64,000 nucleotides of DNA from Streptomyces filamentosus (GCF_014654895.1 NZ_BNBE01000001.1:3122501-3186500); one strand, 5' to 3'. Positions 9,978 to 19,330 are shown, counted from the first letter of the stretch. Translations and numbers: made by a program. Notes: generated by a model from the sequence alone, not told the origin.

Positions 9978-10763
9978 CTAGCGGGCGTCTTCCGGGAGGA
10001 GCCGGGCCAGGGTGCGGACGGCCCGGTACTGGAGGGTCTTGATGGCGCCCTCGTTCTTCCCCATGACCCGCGCGGTCTCGGCGACCGAGAGGCCCTGGAG
10101 GAAGCGGAGGGTCACGCACTCCTGCTGCTGGGGATTGAGCCGGCGGACGGCGTCGAGGAGCGCGGCGTTGGAGAGGGACTCGAGGACGGAGTCCTCCGGG
10201 CTGCGCTCGACCTCGTTGGCGTCGAGCATCTCACCGGTGGTGACTTCGAGGCGGAAGCGGCTGGACTTGAAGTGGTCGGCGACCAGGTTCCTGGCGATGG
10301 TGACGAGCCAGGCGCCGAAGTCGCGTCCCTGCCAGGTGAAGGTGGAGATCCGGCGCAGGGCGCGCAGGAAGGTCTCGCTGGTGAGGTCCTCCGCCGTCGC
10401 CTTCCCGCCGACGCGGTAGTAGATGTAGCGGTAGACGGTGTCGCTGTACTGGTCGTACAGCCTGCCGAAGGCGTCGGCCTCCCCGGCCTGGGCGCGTTCG
10501 ACCAGGTCCATCATGCGGGCGCTGTCGCTGTCGGCGGTGGGGCGCCGGGCGGTGGTCGGGGCTCCCGCGCCGCCGCGCGCGCCCCGTCTGCCGACGGCGG
10601 CACCGCCGTCGGCCAGGGCATAGCAAGGACCGGCGAGTGCCGGTGTGGCGAAGGCGAGGGCAGGGCCGGCGTACGCGGTGGGGACGAAGCCACGCAAGTG
10701 GTCGAGGACCGTTGCGCGCAGCGTAGCCAGGCCCGAGGCGTCAACCCCGACGTGTGGGTACAC
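9978..10763 (-). CDS. bldN: developmental ECF sigma factor BldN (AdsA)
   Basis: A 261-residue extracytoplasmic-function sigma factor needed for aerial mycelium formation. Residues 1 to about 84 form the N-terminal extension (MYPHVGVDASGLATL start) that in S. coelicolor is removed by proteolysis to mature sigma. Region 2 follows (AFGRLYDQYSDTVYRY, then TAEDLTSETFLRAL), then region 4 (LNPQQQECVTLRFLQGLS and the HTH VAETARVMGKNEGAIKTLQ). The GTG start has GGGAG upstream and matches the known N-terminus. It is transcribed toward rsbN, with a 346-base gap holding the rsbN promoter. Confidence 0.96.
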   Translation of the reverse strand: MYPHVGVDASGLATLRATVLDHLRGFVPTAYAGPALAFATPALAGPCYALADGGAAVGRRGARGGAGAPTTARRPTADSDSARMMDLVERAQAGEADAFGRLYDQYSDTVYRYIYYRVGGKATAEDLTSETFLRALRRISTFTWQGRDFGAWLVTIARNLVADHFKSSRFRLEVTTGEMLDANEVERSPEDSVLESLSNAALLDAVRRLNPQQQECVTLRFLQGLSVAETARVMGKNEGAIKTLQYRAVRTLARLLPEDAR

Positions 10764-11342
10764 GGGACTCCCAGAGGCAGAGCTTCCATCACGTGCAGTG
10801 CGGAGCCGTTCACTCGTCGTGGCGACGGGAGGGTTCCGCTGTGCGTCTGAGGAGAATAACGCTTCGTACAGGCAGCACTACACCCAGTTGCTCAAATCAT
10901 CGATTACGTCGGTTCTGTTACTGCTTGTCGACAGATCAAGTCGCAGTTGGTGACCGGTTATTGATCGAATGACTTCCGAGTGTGACTGCGTCGGCGTTGC
11001 GTTGTGCTCATGTGCGGTAAGGGGGAGTGATCGGGGCCGCTCGTGGGTAAGGGCGGTGAAATGCCTGGGAGTCGAGCTGTGCGGGGCTGTTCGACCACGG
11101 ACGGGTGAGTCCCTTTGGTCCGTGGTTGTCGCAGATGATCGCAGCCGAAACGTATCGCCACGGGCGTGGCGCGCGGGAAACGCGGGGCGGTTCGAGTACG
11201 GGAGGCGAAAGCGGCGCGCGCTCGGGCGTGTCGGCGGTGACCGTGCGTACGGGAGGACCGGCGGACCGTGCGTACCGGCGGTGCCCGCGAGATCGTGCGT
11301 GTCGGTGGTGCGGGGGTCCGCGGTGCGGGGCCGGCGGGGGCG
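10764..11342. other. long intergenic region upstream of bldN
   Basis: These 579 bases separate the bldN start from the stop of the HAD-IB gene; both genes read leftward. I see no credible gene. The part nearest bldN (about 10850-11000) is less G/C-rich than its surroundings, as expected of a regulatory region. A hairpin (ACCACGGAC at 11094-11102 pairing with GTCCGTGGT at 11118-11126) may end the HAD-IB transcript. bldN is known to be under BldD control, but I could not place a convincing BldD box. Confidence 0.6.
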
Positions 11343-12308
11343 TCAGCGCCGGCGGCGGTGCAGGGCGACCGCGGCGGCGGTGCCGCCGGCGACGGCGCCG
11401 AGGCCGGCGGCGGCCGGGATGCCGATCTTGGCGGCCTTGCGGCCGGTCCGGTAGTCGCGCAGCCGCCAGTCGCGGTCCCGGGCGTGCCGGCGCAGCTTGG
11501 TGTCCGGGTTGATCGCGTACGGGTGGCCGACGAGCGAGAGCATCGGGATGTCGTTGTGGGAGTCGCTGTAGGCGGCGCAGCGGGCGAGGTCCAGGCCCTC
11601 GGCGGCGGCCAGCGCCCGGACGGCCTCGGCCTTGGCGGGGCCGTGCAGCAGCTCGCCGACCAGCCGGCCGGTGTAGACGCCGTCGACGGACTCGGCGACG
11701 GTGCCGAGGGCGCCGGTGAGGCCGAGGCGGCGGGCGATGATCGTGGCCGTCTCGACCGGGGCGGCCGTGACCAGCCAGACCTTCTGGCCGGCGTCGAGGT
11801 GGGCCTGGGCCAGGGCGCGGGTGCCCGGCCAGATCCGGTCGGCCATGTACTCGTCGTAGATCTCCTCGCCGATCGACATCAGTTCGGAGACGCGGTGGCC
11901 CTTGACGATGGAGAGCGCGCTGTCGCGGGCCTCCTGCATGTGGGCCGGGTCCTCGACGCCGGCCAGCCGGAACCAGATCTGGGCCCAGGCGAAGCGGGCG
12001 AGTTCGCGGCGCTGGAAGAACTTCCGCTTGTACAGGCCGCGGCCGAAGTGGAAGATCGCGGCGCCCTGCATCACGGTGTTGTCGAGGTCGAAGAAGGCGG
12101 CGGCCCGCACGTCCCCGACGACGGGGAACTCGGGCTCCTCGGGCTCGGCTTCGGAGGCGCGTGCCGCCTCCAGGGCGGCGGCCTCCTCTCTCTCCTGTTC
12201 CAGCTGGAGCGAGGTCTTGCGGGCCGCCTCGGCGGCGGCCTCGCCTGCCAGGACGCTGCGCGCGGTGGCGGAGCGCCTACGGGGGGTGAGCCATCCCAGA
12301 GCGGCCAT
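11343..12308 (-). CDS. HAD-IB family hydrolase (SerB/CicA-like)
   Basis: A 321-residue phosphatase-like protein. A charged, Ala/Glu-rich N-terminal segment (1 to about 70) is followed by the HAD motif [20 protein letters not shown] (motif II), a lysine in [12 protein letters not shown], and [11 protein letters not shown] (motif III), a set typical of subfamily IB enzymes related to phosphoserine phosphatase. The C-terminus has a Gly/Ala-rich stretch that may be one membrane helix, then HRRRR. ATG 12308 is chosen because the upstream extension is out of family. The glutaredoxin-like gene is divergent. Confidence 0.85.
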   Translation of the reverse strand: MAALGWLTPRRRSATARSVLAGEAAAEAARKTSLQLEQEREEAAALEAARASEAEPEEPEFPVVGDVRAAAFFDLDNTVMQGAAIFHFGRGLYKRKFFQRRELARFAWAQIWFRLAGVEDPAHMQEARDSALSIVKGHRVSELMSIGEEIYDEYMADRIWPGTRALAQAHLDAGQKVWLVTAAPVETATIIARRLGLTGALGTVAESVDGVYTGRLVGELLHGPAKAEAVRALAAAEGLDLARCAAYSDSHNDIPMLSLVGHPYAINPDTKLRRHARDRDWRLRDYRTGRKAAKIGIPAAAGLGAVAGGTAAAVALHRRRR

Positions 12309-12409
12309 GTCTGGAGCATAGCCAGTCTGTTCGGTACTTCCCGACTTGTGGGGGTGCCGTCGTGTGAACAGTGCGGGTCCCCGCCGTGACCGGGCGGGAC
12401 AATGGCGGC

Positions 12410-12691
12410 ATGTTCGGACGTGCGAAGAAGAAGGACGCGGCGAAGGATCCGGCCGCGCGGACCGTGACGCTGATCGGGAAGCCGGGGTGCCACCTCTGCG
12501 ACGACGCCCGGGCGGTGGTCGAGGCGGTGTGCGCCGAGACCGGGGCGCGCTGGGAGGAGCGGGACATCCTCCAGGACGAGGCGCTGTACAAGGAGTACTG
12601 GGAGCAGATTCCCGTCGTCCTGGTCGACGGGGAGCAGCACACCTTCTGGCGGGTGGACGCCGATCGGCTGCGGCGCGAACTGGGTGCGTGA
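12410..12691 (+). CDS. glutaredoxin family protein
   Basis: A 93-residue thioredoxin-fold protein with the redox motif [11 protein letters not shown] (CHLC near residues 29-32). It also has the cis-Pro segment [10 protein letters not shown] and ends [15 protein letters not shown]. Proteins of this DUF836/glutaredoxin-like type are small thiol-disulfide carriers of unknown partner. ATG 12410 starts a Lys/Asp-rich lead; an in-frame start at 12371 is less likely. It is divergent from the HAD gene and lies upstream of rex, so a redox link is suggestive only. Confidence 0.87.
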   Translation: MFGRAKKKDAAKDPAARTVTLIGKPGCHLCDDARAVVEAVCAETGARWEERDILQDEALYKEYWEQIPVVLVDGEQHTFWRVDADRLRRELGA

Positions 12692-12869
12692 CCGAAAGCC
12701 GGTTACCATCGTGGACGTTTTGTTGGCATTCGGGGGCCACGTCGTGAGGAGTGTGTGCGGCTTTGCCCCCTTCGGGATCTCAACGCGTCGCACGGCTCGG
12801 CGGTTCCGTATCGACGAGAACCAGCCGCGTGACCCCGGTCACTTTGGCCGGACAAAACGGACACCATCT

Positions 12870-12887
12870 TTGTGCACGCGTTCACAA
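12870..12887 (+). promoter_or_regulatory. Rex operator (ROP) upstream of rex-hem
   Basis: TTGTGCACGCGTTCACAA is a near-perfect match to the Streptomyces Rex operator TTGTGAAN4TTCACAA: one mismatch in the left half, a perfect right half. It lies 76 bases ahead of the rex GTG. In S. coelicolor, Rex represses its own rex-hemACD operon when NADH/NAD+ is low. Confidence 0.9.
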
Positions 12888-12963
12888 AGACATAGCCTGC
12901 ATTCGACGGGGCGGTCCTGGGACGTGTGGCCGCCTGCAGCCCCGCTCATCCCGCAGGAGCACC

Positions 12964-13758
12964 GTGGCAACTGGCCGAACTCACCGACCGGCGACCCGTA
13001 GCCGAGGAATTCCCGAGGCCACCGTCGCCCGCCTTCCGCTGTATCTGCGCGCCCTGACCGCGCTGTCGGAGCGCTCCGTACCCACGGTCTCCTCGGAGGA
13101 GCTCGCGGCCGCGGCCGGGGTCAACTCCGCGAAGCTGCGCAAGGACTTCAGCTACCTCGGCTCGTACGGCACCCGCGGTGTCGGCTACGACGTCGAGTAC
13201 CTCGTCTACCAGATCTCCCGTGAGCTCGGTCTCACCCAGGACTGGCCCGTCGTGATCGTCGGCATCGGCAACCTCGGTGCCGCGCTCGCCGGTTACGGCG
13301 GCTTCGCCTCCCGCGGCTTCCGCGTCGCCGCGCTCATCGACGCCGACCCCGCCATGACCGGCAAGCCGGTCGCCGGGATCCCCGTCCAGCACAGCGACGA
13401 CCTGGAGAAGATCATCGCCGAGGACGGCGTCTCCATCGGCGTCATCGCGACCCCGGCCGGCGTCGCCCAGGCCGTCTGCGACCGGCTCGTCGCCGCCGGC
13501 GTGACCTCCATCCTCAACTTCGCCCCGACCGTGCTCTCCGTGCCGGACGGCGTCGACGTGCGCAAGGTGGACCTGTCCATCGAGCTCCAGATCCTCGCCT
13601 TCCACGAGCAGCGCAAGGCCGGCGAGGAGCCGGGCGACGAGCAGCCCGCCCCGCCGCAGGCCGCCGCGCCCGTGGCGCCGCCGGTCGCCACCCGCACCAC
13701 CGCCGAGGGCGGCCGCAAGGGACCCGACGGGGACGTCCCCGCCGTGATGCCGGCATGA
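12964..13758 (+). CDS. rex: redox-sensing transcriptional repressor Rex
   Basis: A 264-residue NADH/NAD+-sensing repressor. The N-terminal winged helix covers about residues 1-85 (IPEATVARLPLYLRAL, then VNSAKLRKDFSYLGS as recognition region). A Rossmann domain follows with VVIVGIGNLGAAL, and a C-terminal domain-swap helix ending LQILAFHEQRKA. The last 40 residues are a Pro/Ala-rich tail. The GTG start at 12964 has AGGAG upstream. Its stop overlaps the hemA ATG in ATGA, so rex leads the heme operon and likely controls it from the operator at 12870-12887. Confidence 0.96.
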   Translation: MATGRTHRPATRSRGIPEATVARLPLYLRALTALSERSVPTVSSEELAAAAGVNSAKLRKDFSYLGSYGTRGVGYDVEYLVYQISRELGLTQDWPVVIVGIGNLGAALAGYGGFASRGFRVAALIDADPAMTGKPVAGIPVQHSDDLEKIIAEDGVSIGVIATPAGVAQAVCDRLVAAGVTSILNFAPTVLSVPDGVDVRKVDLSIELQILAFHEQRKAGEEPGDEQPAPPQAAAPVAPPVATRTTAEGGRKGPDGDVPAVMPA

Positions 13759-15110
13759 GCCTCCTCGTCGTCGGGCTGAGCCACCGCAGCGCCCCCGTCT
13801 CCATCCTGGAGCGGGCCTCGCTGCCGGCGGACACCCAGGCCAAGCTCCTCCAGGACAGCCTCGCCGCCGAACCGGCCGCCGAGGCCACCGTCCTCGCCAC
13901 CTGCAACCGCATCGAGCTCTACGCCGACGTGGACAAGTTCCACGCGGGCGTCGCCGAGCTCTCCACGCTCCTCGCCCAGCACAGCGGCGTCGGCCTGGAC
14001 GAGCTCACCCCCTACCTCTACGTGCACTACGAGGACCGGGCCGTCCACCACCTCTTCTCGGTGGCCTGCGGCCTGGACTCCATGGTCGTCGGCGAGGGCC
14101 AGGTCCTCGGCCAGATCAAGGACGCCCTCGCCCTCGGCCAGGAGCTGCACACCGCGGGACGGCTCCTCAACGACCTCTTCCAGCAGGCCCTGCGGGTCGG
14201 CAAGCGCGCCCACAGCGAGACCGGCATCGACCGGGCCGGGCAGTCGCTCGTCACCTTCGGTCTGGAGCAGCTCGCCCAGGACACCGCCGTCGAGACCTGG
14301 GCGCGGGGCAAGCGCGCCCTCGTCATCGGCGCCGGCTCCATGTCCTCGCTGGCCGCCGCGACCCTCGCCCGCGCCGGGGTCGCCGAGATCGTCGTCGCCA
14401 ACCGGACCCTCGCCCGCGCCGAGCGGCTCGCCGAGATCCTCGCCGAGCCCGGCGGCACGGGCGTCACCGCGCGCGCGGCCGAGATGGTTGCCGTCGGCGA
14501 CGAACTGCGCCGCGCGGACGTCGTCGTCTCCTGCACCGGCGCCACCGGCCTCGTCCTCACCGGCGACGCCGTCGCGGCCGCCGCCGAGGGCCGCGACGAA
14601 CCCCTGTACCTGCTCGACCTCGCCATGCCCCGCGACATCGACGCCGCCGTCCACCGGATCCCCGGCGCCCGGCTCGTCGACATCGAGTCGCTGGCCGACG
14701 CCTCCGCGGACGCCCCCATGGCCGCCGACGTCGACCAGGTCCGCTCCATCGTCTCCGACGAGGTCGCCGCCTTCGGCGCCGCCCAGCGGGCCGCCCACAT
14801 CACCCCGACCGTGGTCGCCCTGCGCACCATGGCCGCCGACGTGGTGGCCAGCGAGGTCGCCCGCCTGGAAGGCCGCCTCCCCGGCCTCGACGACAAGCAG
14901 CGCGCCGAGATCACCCAGACCGTGCGCCGCGTCGTCGACAAGCTCCTGCACGCGCCGACCGTGCGGGTCAAGCAGCTCGCCAGCGAGCCCGGCGGTGCCG
15001 GGTACGCGGACGCGCTGCGGACACTCTTCGACCTCGACCCGGAGACGGTGGCCTCCGTCTCCCGGGCCGACCTGAATGACGCCGACGTCAAGAACCGAGG
15101 GCGAGTATGA
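13755..15110 (+). CDS. hemA: glutamyl-tRNA reductase
   Basis: A 451-residue enzyme that reduces glutamyl-tRNA to glutamate-1-semialdehyde, the first committed step of the C5 heme route. The N-terminal catalytic domain has LSHRSAPV and the nucleophilic Cys50 in LATCNRIELY; HHLFSVACGLDSMVVGE is also diagnostic. The NADPH domain has VIGAGSMS, and a C-terminal dimerisation domain follows. The start overlaps rex and the stop overlaps hemC, both as ATGA, showing translational coupling. Confidence 0.97.
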   Translation: MSLLVVGLSHRSAPVSILERASLPADTQAKLLQDSLAAEPAAEATVLATCNRIELYADVDKFHAGVAELSTLLAQHSGVGLDELTPYLYVHYEDRAVHHLFSVACGLDSMVVGEGQVLGQIKDALALGQELHTAGRLLNDLFQQALRVGKRAHSETGIDRAGQSLVTFGLEQLAQDTAVETWARGKRALVIGAGSMSSLAAATLARAGVAEIVVANRTLARAERLAEILAEPGGTGVTARAAEMVAVGDELRRADVVVSCTGATGLVLTGDAVAAAAEGRDEPLYLLDLAMPRDIDAAVHRIPGARLVDIESLADASADAPMAADVDQVRSIVSDEVAAFGAAQRAAHITPTVVALRTMAADVVASEVARLEGRLPGLDDKQRAEITQTVRRVVDKLLHAPTVRVKQLASEPGGAGYADALRTLFDLDPETVASVSRADLNDADVKNRGRV

Positions 15111-16084
15111 CCGAGAGGGCACTGAGGCTCGGGACCAGGCGCAGCAAGCTCGCCATGGCCCAGTCCGGCCACGTGGCCGACGCGGTCCGGCAGCTGACCG
15201 GCCGGCCCGTCGAGCTCGTGGAGATCACCACGTACGGGGACACCTCCCGTGAGCACCTCGCGCAGATCGGCGGCACCGGCGTCTTCGTCGCCGCCCTCCG
15301 CGACGCGCTGCTCGCCGGCGAGGTCGACTTCGCCGTTCACTCCCTGAAGGACCTGCCGACCGCCCAGCACCCCGACCTGGTGCTGGCCGCGATCCCGGAG
15401 CGCGAGGACCCGCGCGACGTCCTGATCGCGGGGGAGGGCGTGACCCTCGACCGGCTGCCCAAGGGCGCCCGCGTCGGCACGGGCTCGCCCCGCCGCATGG
15501 CCCAGCTCCACGCGTACGCGCGCAGCCACGGCCTGGAGTTCACCTGCGTCCCGATCCGGGGCAACGTCGACACCCGCGTCGGCTACGTCCGCAGCGGCGA
15601 GCTCGACGCGGTGGTCCTCGCCGCGGCCGGCCTCAACCGCATCGGCGGGACCGAGGAACTCCTCGGCTCCCTGTCCCACGACCCCCTCCCGGTCGACTCC
15701 GTCCTGCCCGCCCCCGGCCAGGGGGCCCTGGCGGTCGAGTGCGCGGCGGCCTCCGCCGACCTCGTCGCCGAACTCCGCGAACTCGACGACCCGCTGACCC
15801 GGGCCGCCGTGACCGCCGAGCGGTCCCTGCTCGCCGCCCTGGAGGCCGGCTGTTCCGCACCCGTGGGTGCGCTCGCCGATCTCCTGGACGACGGGAAGCC
15901 GGCCATCACCGAAATGCGCCTGCGGGCTGTCGTCGGCACCACCGACGGATCCACGCTGGTGCAGCTGTCCACCACCGGTCCCGTGCCCGCGACGAACCGC
16001 GCGGCGATGGAGCTCGGACGCGAACTCGCGGACGAGATGCTCGCCAAGGGTGCGGCCGGTCTTATGGGGGAGCGAGCACTTTGA
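15107..16084 (+). CDS. hemC: porphobilinogen deaminase (hydroxymethylbilane synthase)
   Basis: A 325-residue enzyme that joins four porphobilinogens into hydroxymethylbilane. Visible signatures are LRLGTRRSKLAMAQ at the N-terminus, FAVHSLKDLPT, and GTGSPRRMAQL. The cofactor-attaching Cys249 is in LEAGCSAPVGA. The length is normal for the family. It overlaps hemA by ATGA and its stop overlaps the TTG start of hemD. Confidence 0.97.
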   Translation: MTERALRLGTRRSKLAMAQSGHVADAVRQLTGRPVELVEITTYGDTSREHLAQIGGTGVFVAALRDALLAGEVDFAVHSLKDLPTAQHPDLVLAAIPEREDPRDVLIAGEGVTLDRLPKGARVGTGSPRRMAQLHAYARSHGLEFTCVPIRGNVDTRVGYVRSGELDAVVLAAAGLNRIGGTEELLGSLSHDPLPVDSVLPAPGQGALAVECAAASADLVAELRELDDPLTRAAVTAERSLLAALEAGCSAPVGALADLLDDGKPAITEMRLRAVVGTTDGSTLVQLSTTGPVPATNRAAMELGRELADEMLAKGAAGLMGERAL

Positions 16085-17751
16085 ACCCCACCAGTCCGAC
16101 CACCAGTCCCGTGTCCCCCGTCTTCGCGGGCCACGGCCACGTCACCTTCCTCGGGGCAGGCCCGGGCGACCCCGGACTCCTGACGCTGCGGGCCGTCGAG
16201 GCCCTGGCGGGAGCGGACGTCCTGATCGCCGAGCCGGAGGTCCTCGACGTCGTCCGCGGCCATGCGCGCGCGGGCGTGAGCACGCCTGAGCTGGCGGTTG
16301 TTGACGAGGCGTCAACAGCCGCCGGCGTCCCCGTGTTGAGGGATGCGGCTAATCTTGTCATGGAGGCCGCGCGCGGCGGCAGGCGGGTGGTCCGTGCGGT
16401 CACCGGCGACCCCGGCCTCGACGGCAACGCGGGCGCCGAGATGCGCGCCTGCGCCGCCGAGGGCATCCCCTTCGAGGTCGTGCCCGGCGTCGCGAACGCG
16501 GTCGGCGTCCCCGCGTACGCCGGTGTGCCGCTCCGCGACGAGCAGGGCACCGACGTCCGCTTCGTCGACGCCCGCACCGCCGACGACCGCTGCTGGAGCG
16601 AGGTCGGCGCCTCCGACGGCACCGTCGTCGTCTCCACCTCCCTCGACGCGGTCGCCGCGGCCGCCGGCGAGCTGGTGGCCGCGGGCCGCAAGCCCGACAC
16701 CCCGCTCACCGTCACCATCGCCGGCACCACCACGCGCCAGCGGACGTGGAACGCGACGCTGGGGACGATCGCCCAGGTCTTCAAGCAGGGCAAGGTGCTC
16801 CCCTCCCCCGAGGGCCACCGGCCGGTGATAGCCGTGGTCGGCGAGCGCGGCGCCGCGGCGCTGCGCGACCAGCTCTCGTGGTTCGAGTCCAAGCCGCTCT
16901 TCGGCTGGCGGGTGCTCGTGCCGCGCACCAAGGAGCAGGCCGCGTCGCTCTCCGACCAGCTGCGCTCGTACGGCGCCGTGCCCCACGAGGTGCCGACCAT
17001 CGCGGTCGAGCCGCCCCGGACCCCGCAGCAGATGGAGCGGGCCGTCAAGGGACTCGTGACCGGACGGTACGAGTGGATCGCCTTCACCTCGGTGAACGCG
17101 GTCAAGGCCGTGCGCGAGAAGTTCGAGGAGTACGGGCTCGACGCCCGCGCCTTCGCCGGGATCAAGGTCGCCGCGGTGGGCGAGCAGACGGCCGCCGCGC
17201 TGATCGACTTCGGCGTGAAGCCGGACCTCGTGCCGAGCGGCGAGCAGTCCGCGGCGGGCCTCCTGGAGGACTGGCCGCCCTACGACCCGGTCTTCGACCC
17301 GATCGACCGCGTCTTCCTGCCGCGCGCCGACATCGCGACCGAGACGCTGGTCGCCGGGCTGATCGAGCTGGGCTGGGAGGTCGACGACGTCACGGCGTAC
17401 CGCACCGTGCGCGCCTCGCCCCCGCCGGCCGACACCCGCGAGGCGATCAAGGGCGGCGGCTTCGACGCCGTGCTCTTCACCTCCTCGTCGACCGTGCGGA
17501 ACCTGGTCGGCATCGCCGGCAAGCCGCACAACGTGACCGTCATCGCCTGCATCGGCCCGGCCACGGCCAAGACGGCGGAGGAGCACGGCCTGCGGGTCGA
17601 CGTCCTCTCGCCCGAGCCGTCCGTCCACAAGCTGGCGGAGGCGCTCGCCGAGTTCGGCATCCGGCGGCGGGAGGCGGCGCTGGAGGCCGGCGACCCCGTG
17701 ACGCGGCCCAGCGAGCGGCGCCCCGGCGCACGGCGACGCCGCACGACCTGA
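16081..17751 (+). CDS. hemD: fused uroporphyrinogen-III C-methyltransferase-like / uroporphyrinogen-III synthase
   Basis: A 556-residue two-domain protein. Residues about 15-245 have the SUMT fold (FLGAGPGDPGLLTLRA start, PGVANAVGVPAYAGVP). Residues about 270-530 are HemD, which closes hydroxymethylbilane to uroporphyrinogen III (WRVLVPRTKEQAASL, AFTSVNAVKAV, FTSSSTVRNLVG). The methyltransferase half lacks the usual GDPxxFGRGGEE, reading VTGDPGLDGNAGAEM, so siroheme-type activity is doubtful. TTG 16081 is chosen because GGGGGAG lies 8 bases upstream; it overlaps the hemC stop. Confidence 0.92.
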   Translation: MNPTSPTTSPVSPVFAGHGHVTFLGAGPGDPGLLTLRAVEALAGADVLIAEPEVLDVVRGHARAGVSTPELAVVDEASTAAGVPVLRDAANLVMEAARGGRRVVRAVTGDPGLDGNAGAEMRACAAEGIPFEVVPGVANAVGVPAYAGVPLRDEQGTDVRFVDARTADDRCWSEVGASDGTVVVSTSLDAVAAAAGELVAAGRKPDTPLTVTIAGTTTRQRTWNATLGTIAQVFKQGKVLPSPEGHRPVIAVVGERGAAALRDQLSWFESKPLFGWRVLVPRTKEQAASLSDQLRSYGAVPHEVPTIAVEPPRTPQQMERAVKGLVTGRYEWIAFTSVNAVKAVREKFEEYGLDARAFAGIKVAAVGEQTAAALIDFGVKPDLVPSGEQSAAGLLEDWPPYDPVFDPIDRVFLPRADIATETLVAGLIELGWEVDDVTAYRTVRASPPPADTREAIKGGGFDAVLFTSSSTVRNLVGIAGKPHNVTVIACIGPATAKTAEEHGLRVDVLSPEPSVHKLAEALAEFGIRRREAALEAGDPVTRPSERRPGARRRRTT

Positions 17752-17764
17752 CCCCGTACGACCT

Positions 17765-17803
17765 CTGTTGCCGTCCCGCGCACCCCGCGCGGGACGGCAA
17801 CAG
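17765..17803 (+). terminator. hairpin between hemD and hemB
   Basis: CTGTTGCCGTCCCGCG (17765-17780) pairs with the matching arm ending at 17803 around a short C-rich loop. There is no T run. It may reduce read-through from the rex-hemACD operon into hemB, whose start lies 43 bases further on. Confidence 0.75.
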
Positions 17804-17846
17804 GGTGTCGGTAAGTGGGGGCCCGGGGCGGGCGTAGCCTCGGGGG

Positions 17847-18851
17847 ATGAACTCGTATGGAAGCTTTCCGGGGGCGCGGCCGCGGCGGCTGCGGACGACG
17901 CCCGCCATGCGGCGGATGGTCGCCGAGACCCGGCTGGACCCGGCCGACCTGATCCTGCCCGCCTTCGTGCGCGAGGGCGTGAGCGAGCCCGTGCCGATCG
18001 GGGCCATGCCCGGCGTCGTCCAGCACACGCGGGACACGCTGCGGCGCGCCGCGGTGGAGGCGCTGGAGGCCGGGGTCTCCGGGATCATGCTCTTCGGCGT
18101 GCCGGAGGACGAGAAGAAGGACGGCCTGGGCACCGCCGGGACCGACCCGGAGGGCATCCTCCAGGTCGCGATCCGCGACGTGCGGGCCGAGGTCGGCGAC
18201 GAGCTCGTGATCATGTCGGACCTCTGCCTCGACGAGTACACCGACCACGGCCACTGCGGCGTCCTCGACGAGGACGGGCGGGTCGACAACGACGCCACCC
18301 TGGAGCGGTACGCCGAGATGGCGCAGGTCCAGGCCGACGCGGGCGTCCACGTCGTCGGGCCGTCCGGGATGATGGACGGCCAGGTCGGCGTGATCCGCGA
18401 CGCCCTGGACACCATCGGCAAGGAGGACGTGTCGGTCCTCGCGTACACCGCGAAGTACTCCTCCGCCTTCTACGGCCCCTTCCGCGAGGCCGTCGGCTCC
18501 TCCCTCAAGGGCGACCGCAAGACCTACCAGCAGGACCCCGCCAACCTCCGCGAGTCCCTGCGCGAGCTGGCGCTGGACCTGGAGGAGGGCGCGGACATGG
18601 TGATGGTGAAGCCCGCCGGACCGTACCTGGACGTCCTCGCGAAGGTCGCCGAGGCCGTGGACGTGCCCGTCGCCGCGTACCAGATCAGCGGCGAGTACGC
18701 GATGGTCGAGGCCGCCGCCGAGAAGGGCTGGATCGACCGCGAGAAGGCGATCCTGGAGACCCTCACCGGCATCCGCCGCGCGGGCGGCCGCATGATCCTC
18801 ACCTACTGGGCCACCGAGGCCGCGCGGATGCTGGCGGCGGGCCGCCGCTAG
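17847..18851 (+). CDS. hemB: delta-aminolevulinic acid dehydratase (porphobilinogen synthase)
   Basis: A 334-residue enzyme that condenses two aminolevulinates to porphobilinogen. The two active-site lysines are K203 ([13 protein letters not shown]) and K255 ([13 protein letters not shown]). The metal loop reads [12 protein letters not shown]: Asp129 replaces a Cys of the zinc-binding trio, suggesting the magnesium-type rather than the zinc-type enzyme. It follows hemD after a hairpin, completing the early heme set, and probably has partly separate expression. Confidence 0.96.
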   Translation: MNSYGSFPGARPRRLRTTPAMRRMVAETRLDPADLILPAFVREGVSEPVPIGAMPGVVQHTRDTLRRAAVEALEAGVSGIMLFGVPEDEKKDGLGTAGTDPEGILQVAIRDVRAEVGDELVIMSDLCLDEYTDHGHCGVLDEDGRVDNDATLERYAEMAQVQADAGVHVVGPSGMMDGQVGVIRDALDTIGKEDVSVLAYTAKYSSAFYGPFREAVGSSLKGDRKTYQQDPANLRESLRELALDLEEGADMVMVKPAGPYLDVLAKVAEAVDVPVAAYQISGEYAMVEAAAEKGWIDREKAILETLTGIRRAGGRMILTYWATEAARMLAAGRR

Positions 18852-18858
18852 ACCGCTT

Positions 18859-18882
18859 CCTCAGGGGCGGGCGCCCCCGAGG
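18859..18882 (+). terminator. hairpin after hemB
   Basis: CCTCAGGGGCG pairs with CGCCCCCGAGG with one mismatch around a short loop, 8 bases after the hemB stop. No T run follows. Confidence 0.6.
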
Positions 18883-18951
18883 TGAGTGATGCGCCGGGGT
18901 GGGGGCTTCCTGGGGCGGGTGGTGGGGGGCCATCGGACGGCGCACCCTGGA

Positions 18952-18972
18952 GAGGTACCCGACAGGTACCTC
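18952..18972 (+). repeat. 8-bp inverted repeat upstream of the DUF1876 gene
   Basis: GAGGTACC and GGTACCTC are perfect inverted copies separated by 5 bases. The downstream arm ends just before the GGAGG ribosome binding site, so the dyad could be an operator or an RNA hairpin that hides the site. Confidence 0.6.
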
Positions 18973-18987
18973 CCGGAGGTGGTCCTC

Positions 18988-19263
18988 ATGATGAACACGC
19001 TCGTCGGATGGCACGTCGACATGGAGTTCAAGGAGGAGGGGGACCGGACGCGGGCCGCGGCCATGGTCCGGCTCTCGGACGGCACCGAGTTCCGGGCCCA
19101 CGGCACCGCCCAGCGCCACCCCTCCGACCCCGAGCAGCTCCGGGTCGGCGAGGAGATCGCCGGGGCCCGCGCCCTGATGGACCTGGCCTCGCAGCTCCTC
19201 CAGAAGGCCCACACGGAGATCGACGAGGTGTCCGGGCGGACGTCCTACCCGATCAACCGGTAG
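18988..19263 (+). CDS. DUF1876 domain-containing protein
   Basis: A 91-residue protein of the actinobacterial DUF1876 family (dsRBD-like fold), recognised by WHVDMEFKEEGDRTRAAAMVRL followed by the RAHGTAQRHPSDP stretch and a C-terminal helix ALMDLASQLLQKAHTEI. The function is unknown. ATG 18988 is preceded by GGAGG at 8 bases. The dyad at 18952-18972 lies just upstream. It is convergent with argS. Confidence 0.85.
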   Translation: MMNTLVGWHVDMEFKEEGDRTRAAAMVRLSDGTEFRAHGTAQRHPSDPEQLRVGEEIAGARALMDLASQLLQKAHTEIDEVSGRTSYPINR

Positions 19264-19330
19264 GCCGCGGGCCGCGGAGCCGCAGGGGCGAGCGGGTCGC
19301 CCGGCGGCGATCCACCCGCCCCCGGCGGCG

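Noticed and set aside
10764..11161. BldD box upstream of bldN
   Set aside because: bldN is a known BldD target, and a stretch near 10969-10986 has AC and GT half-sites, but the spacing does not fit the BldD consensus, so no site is claimed.
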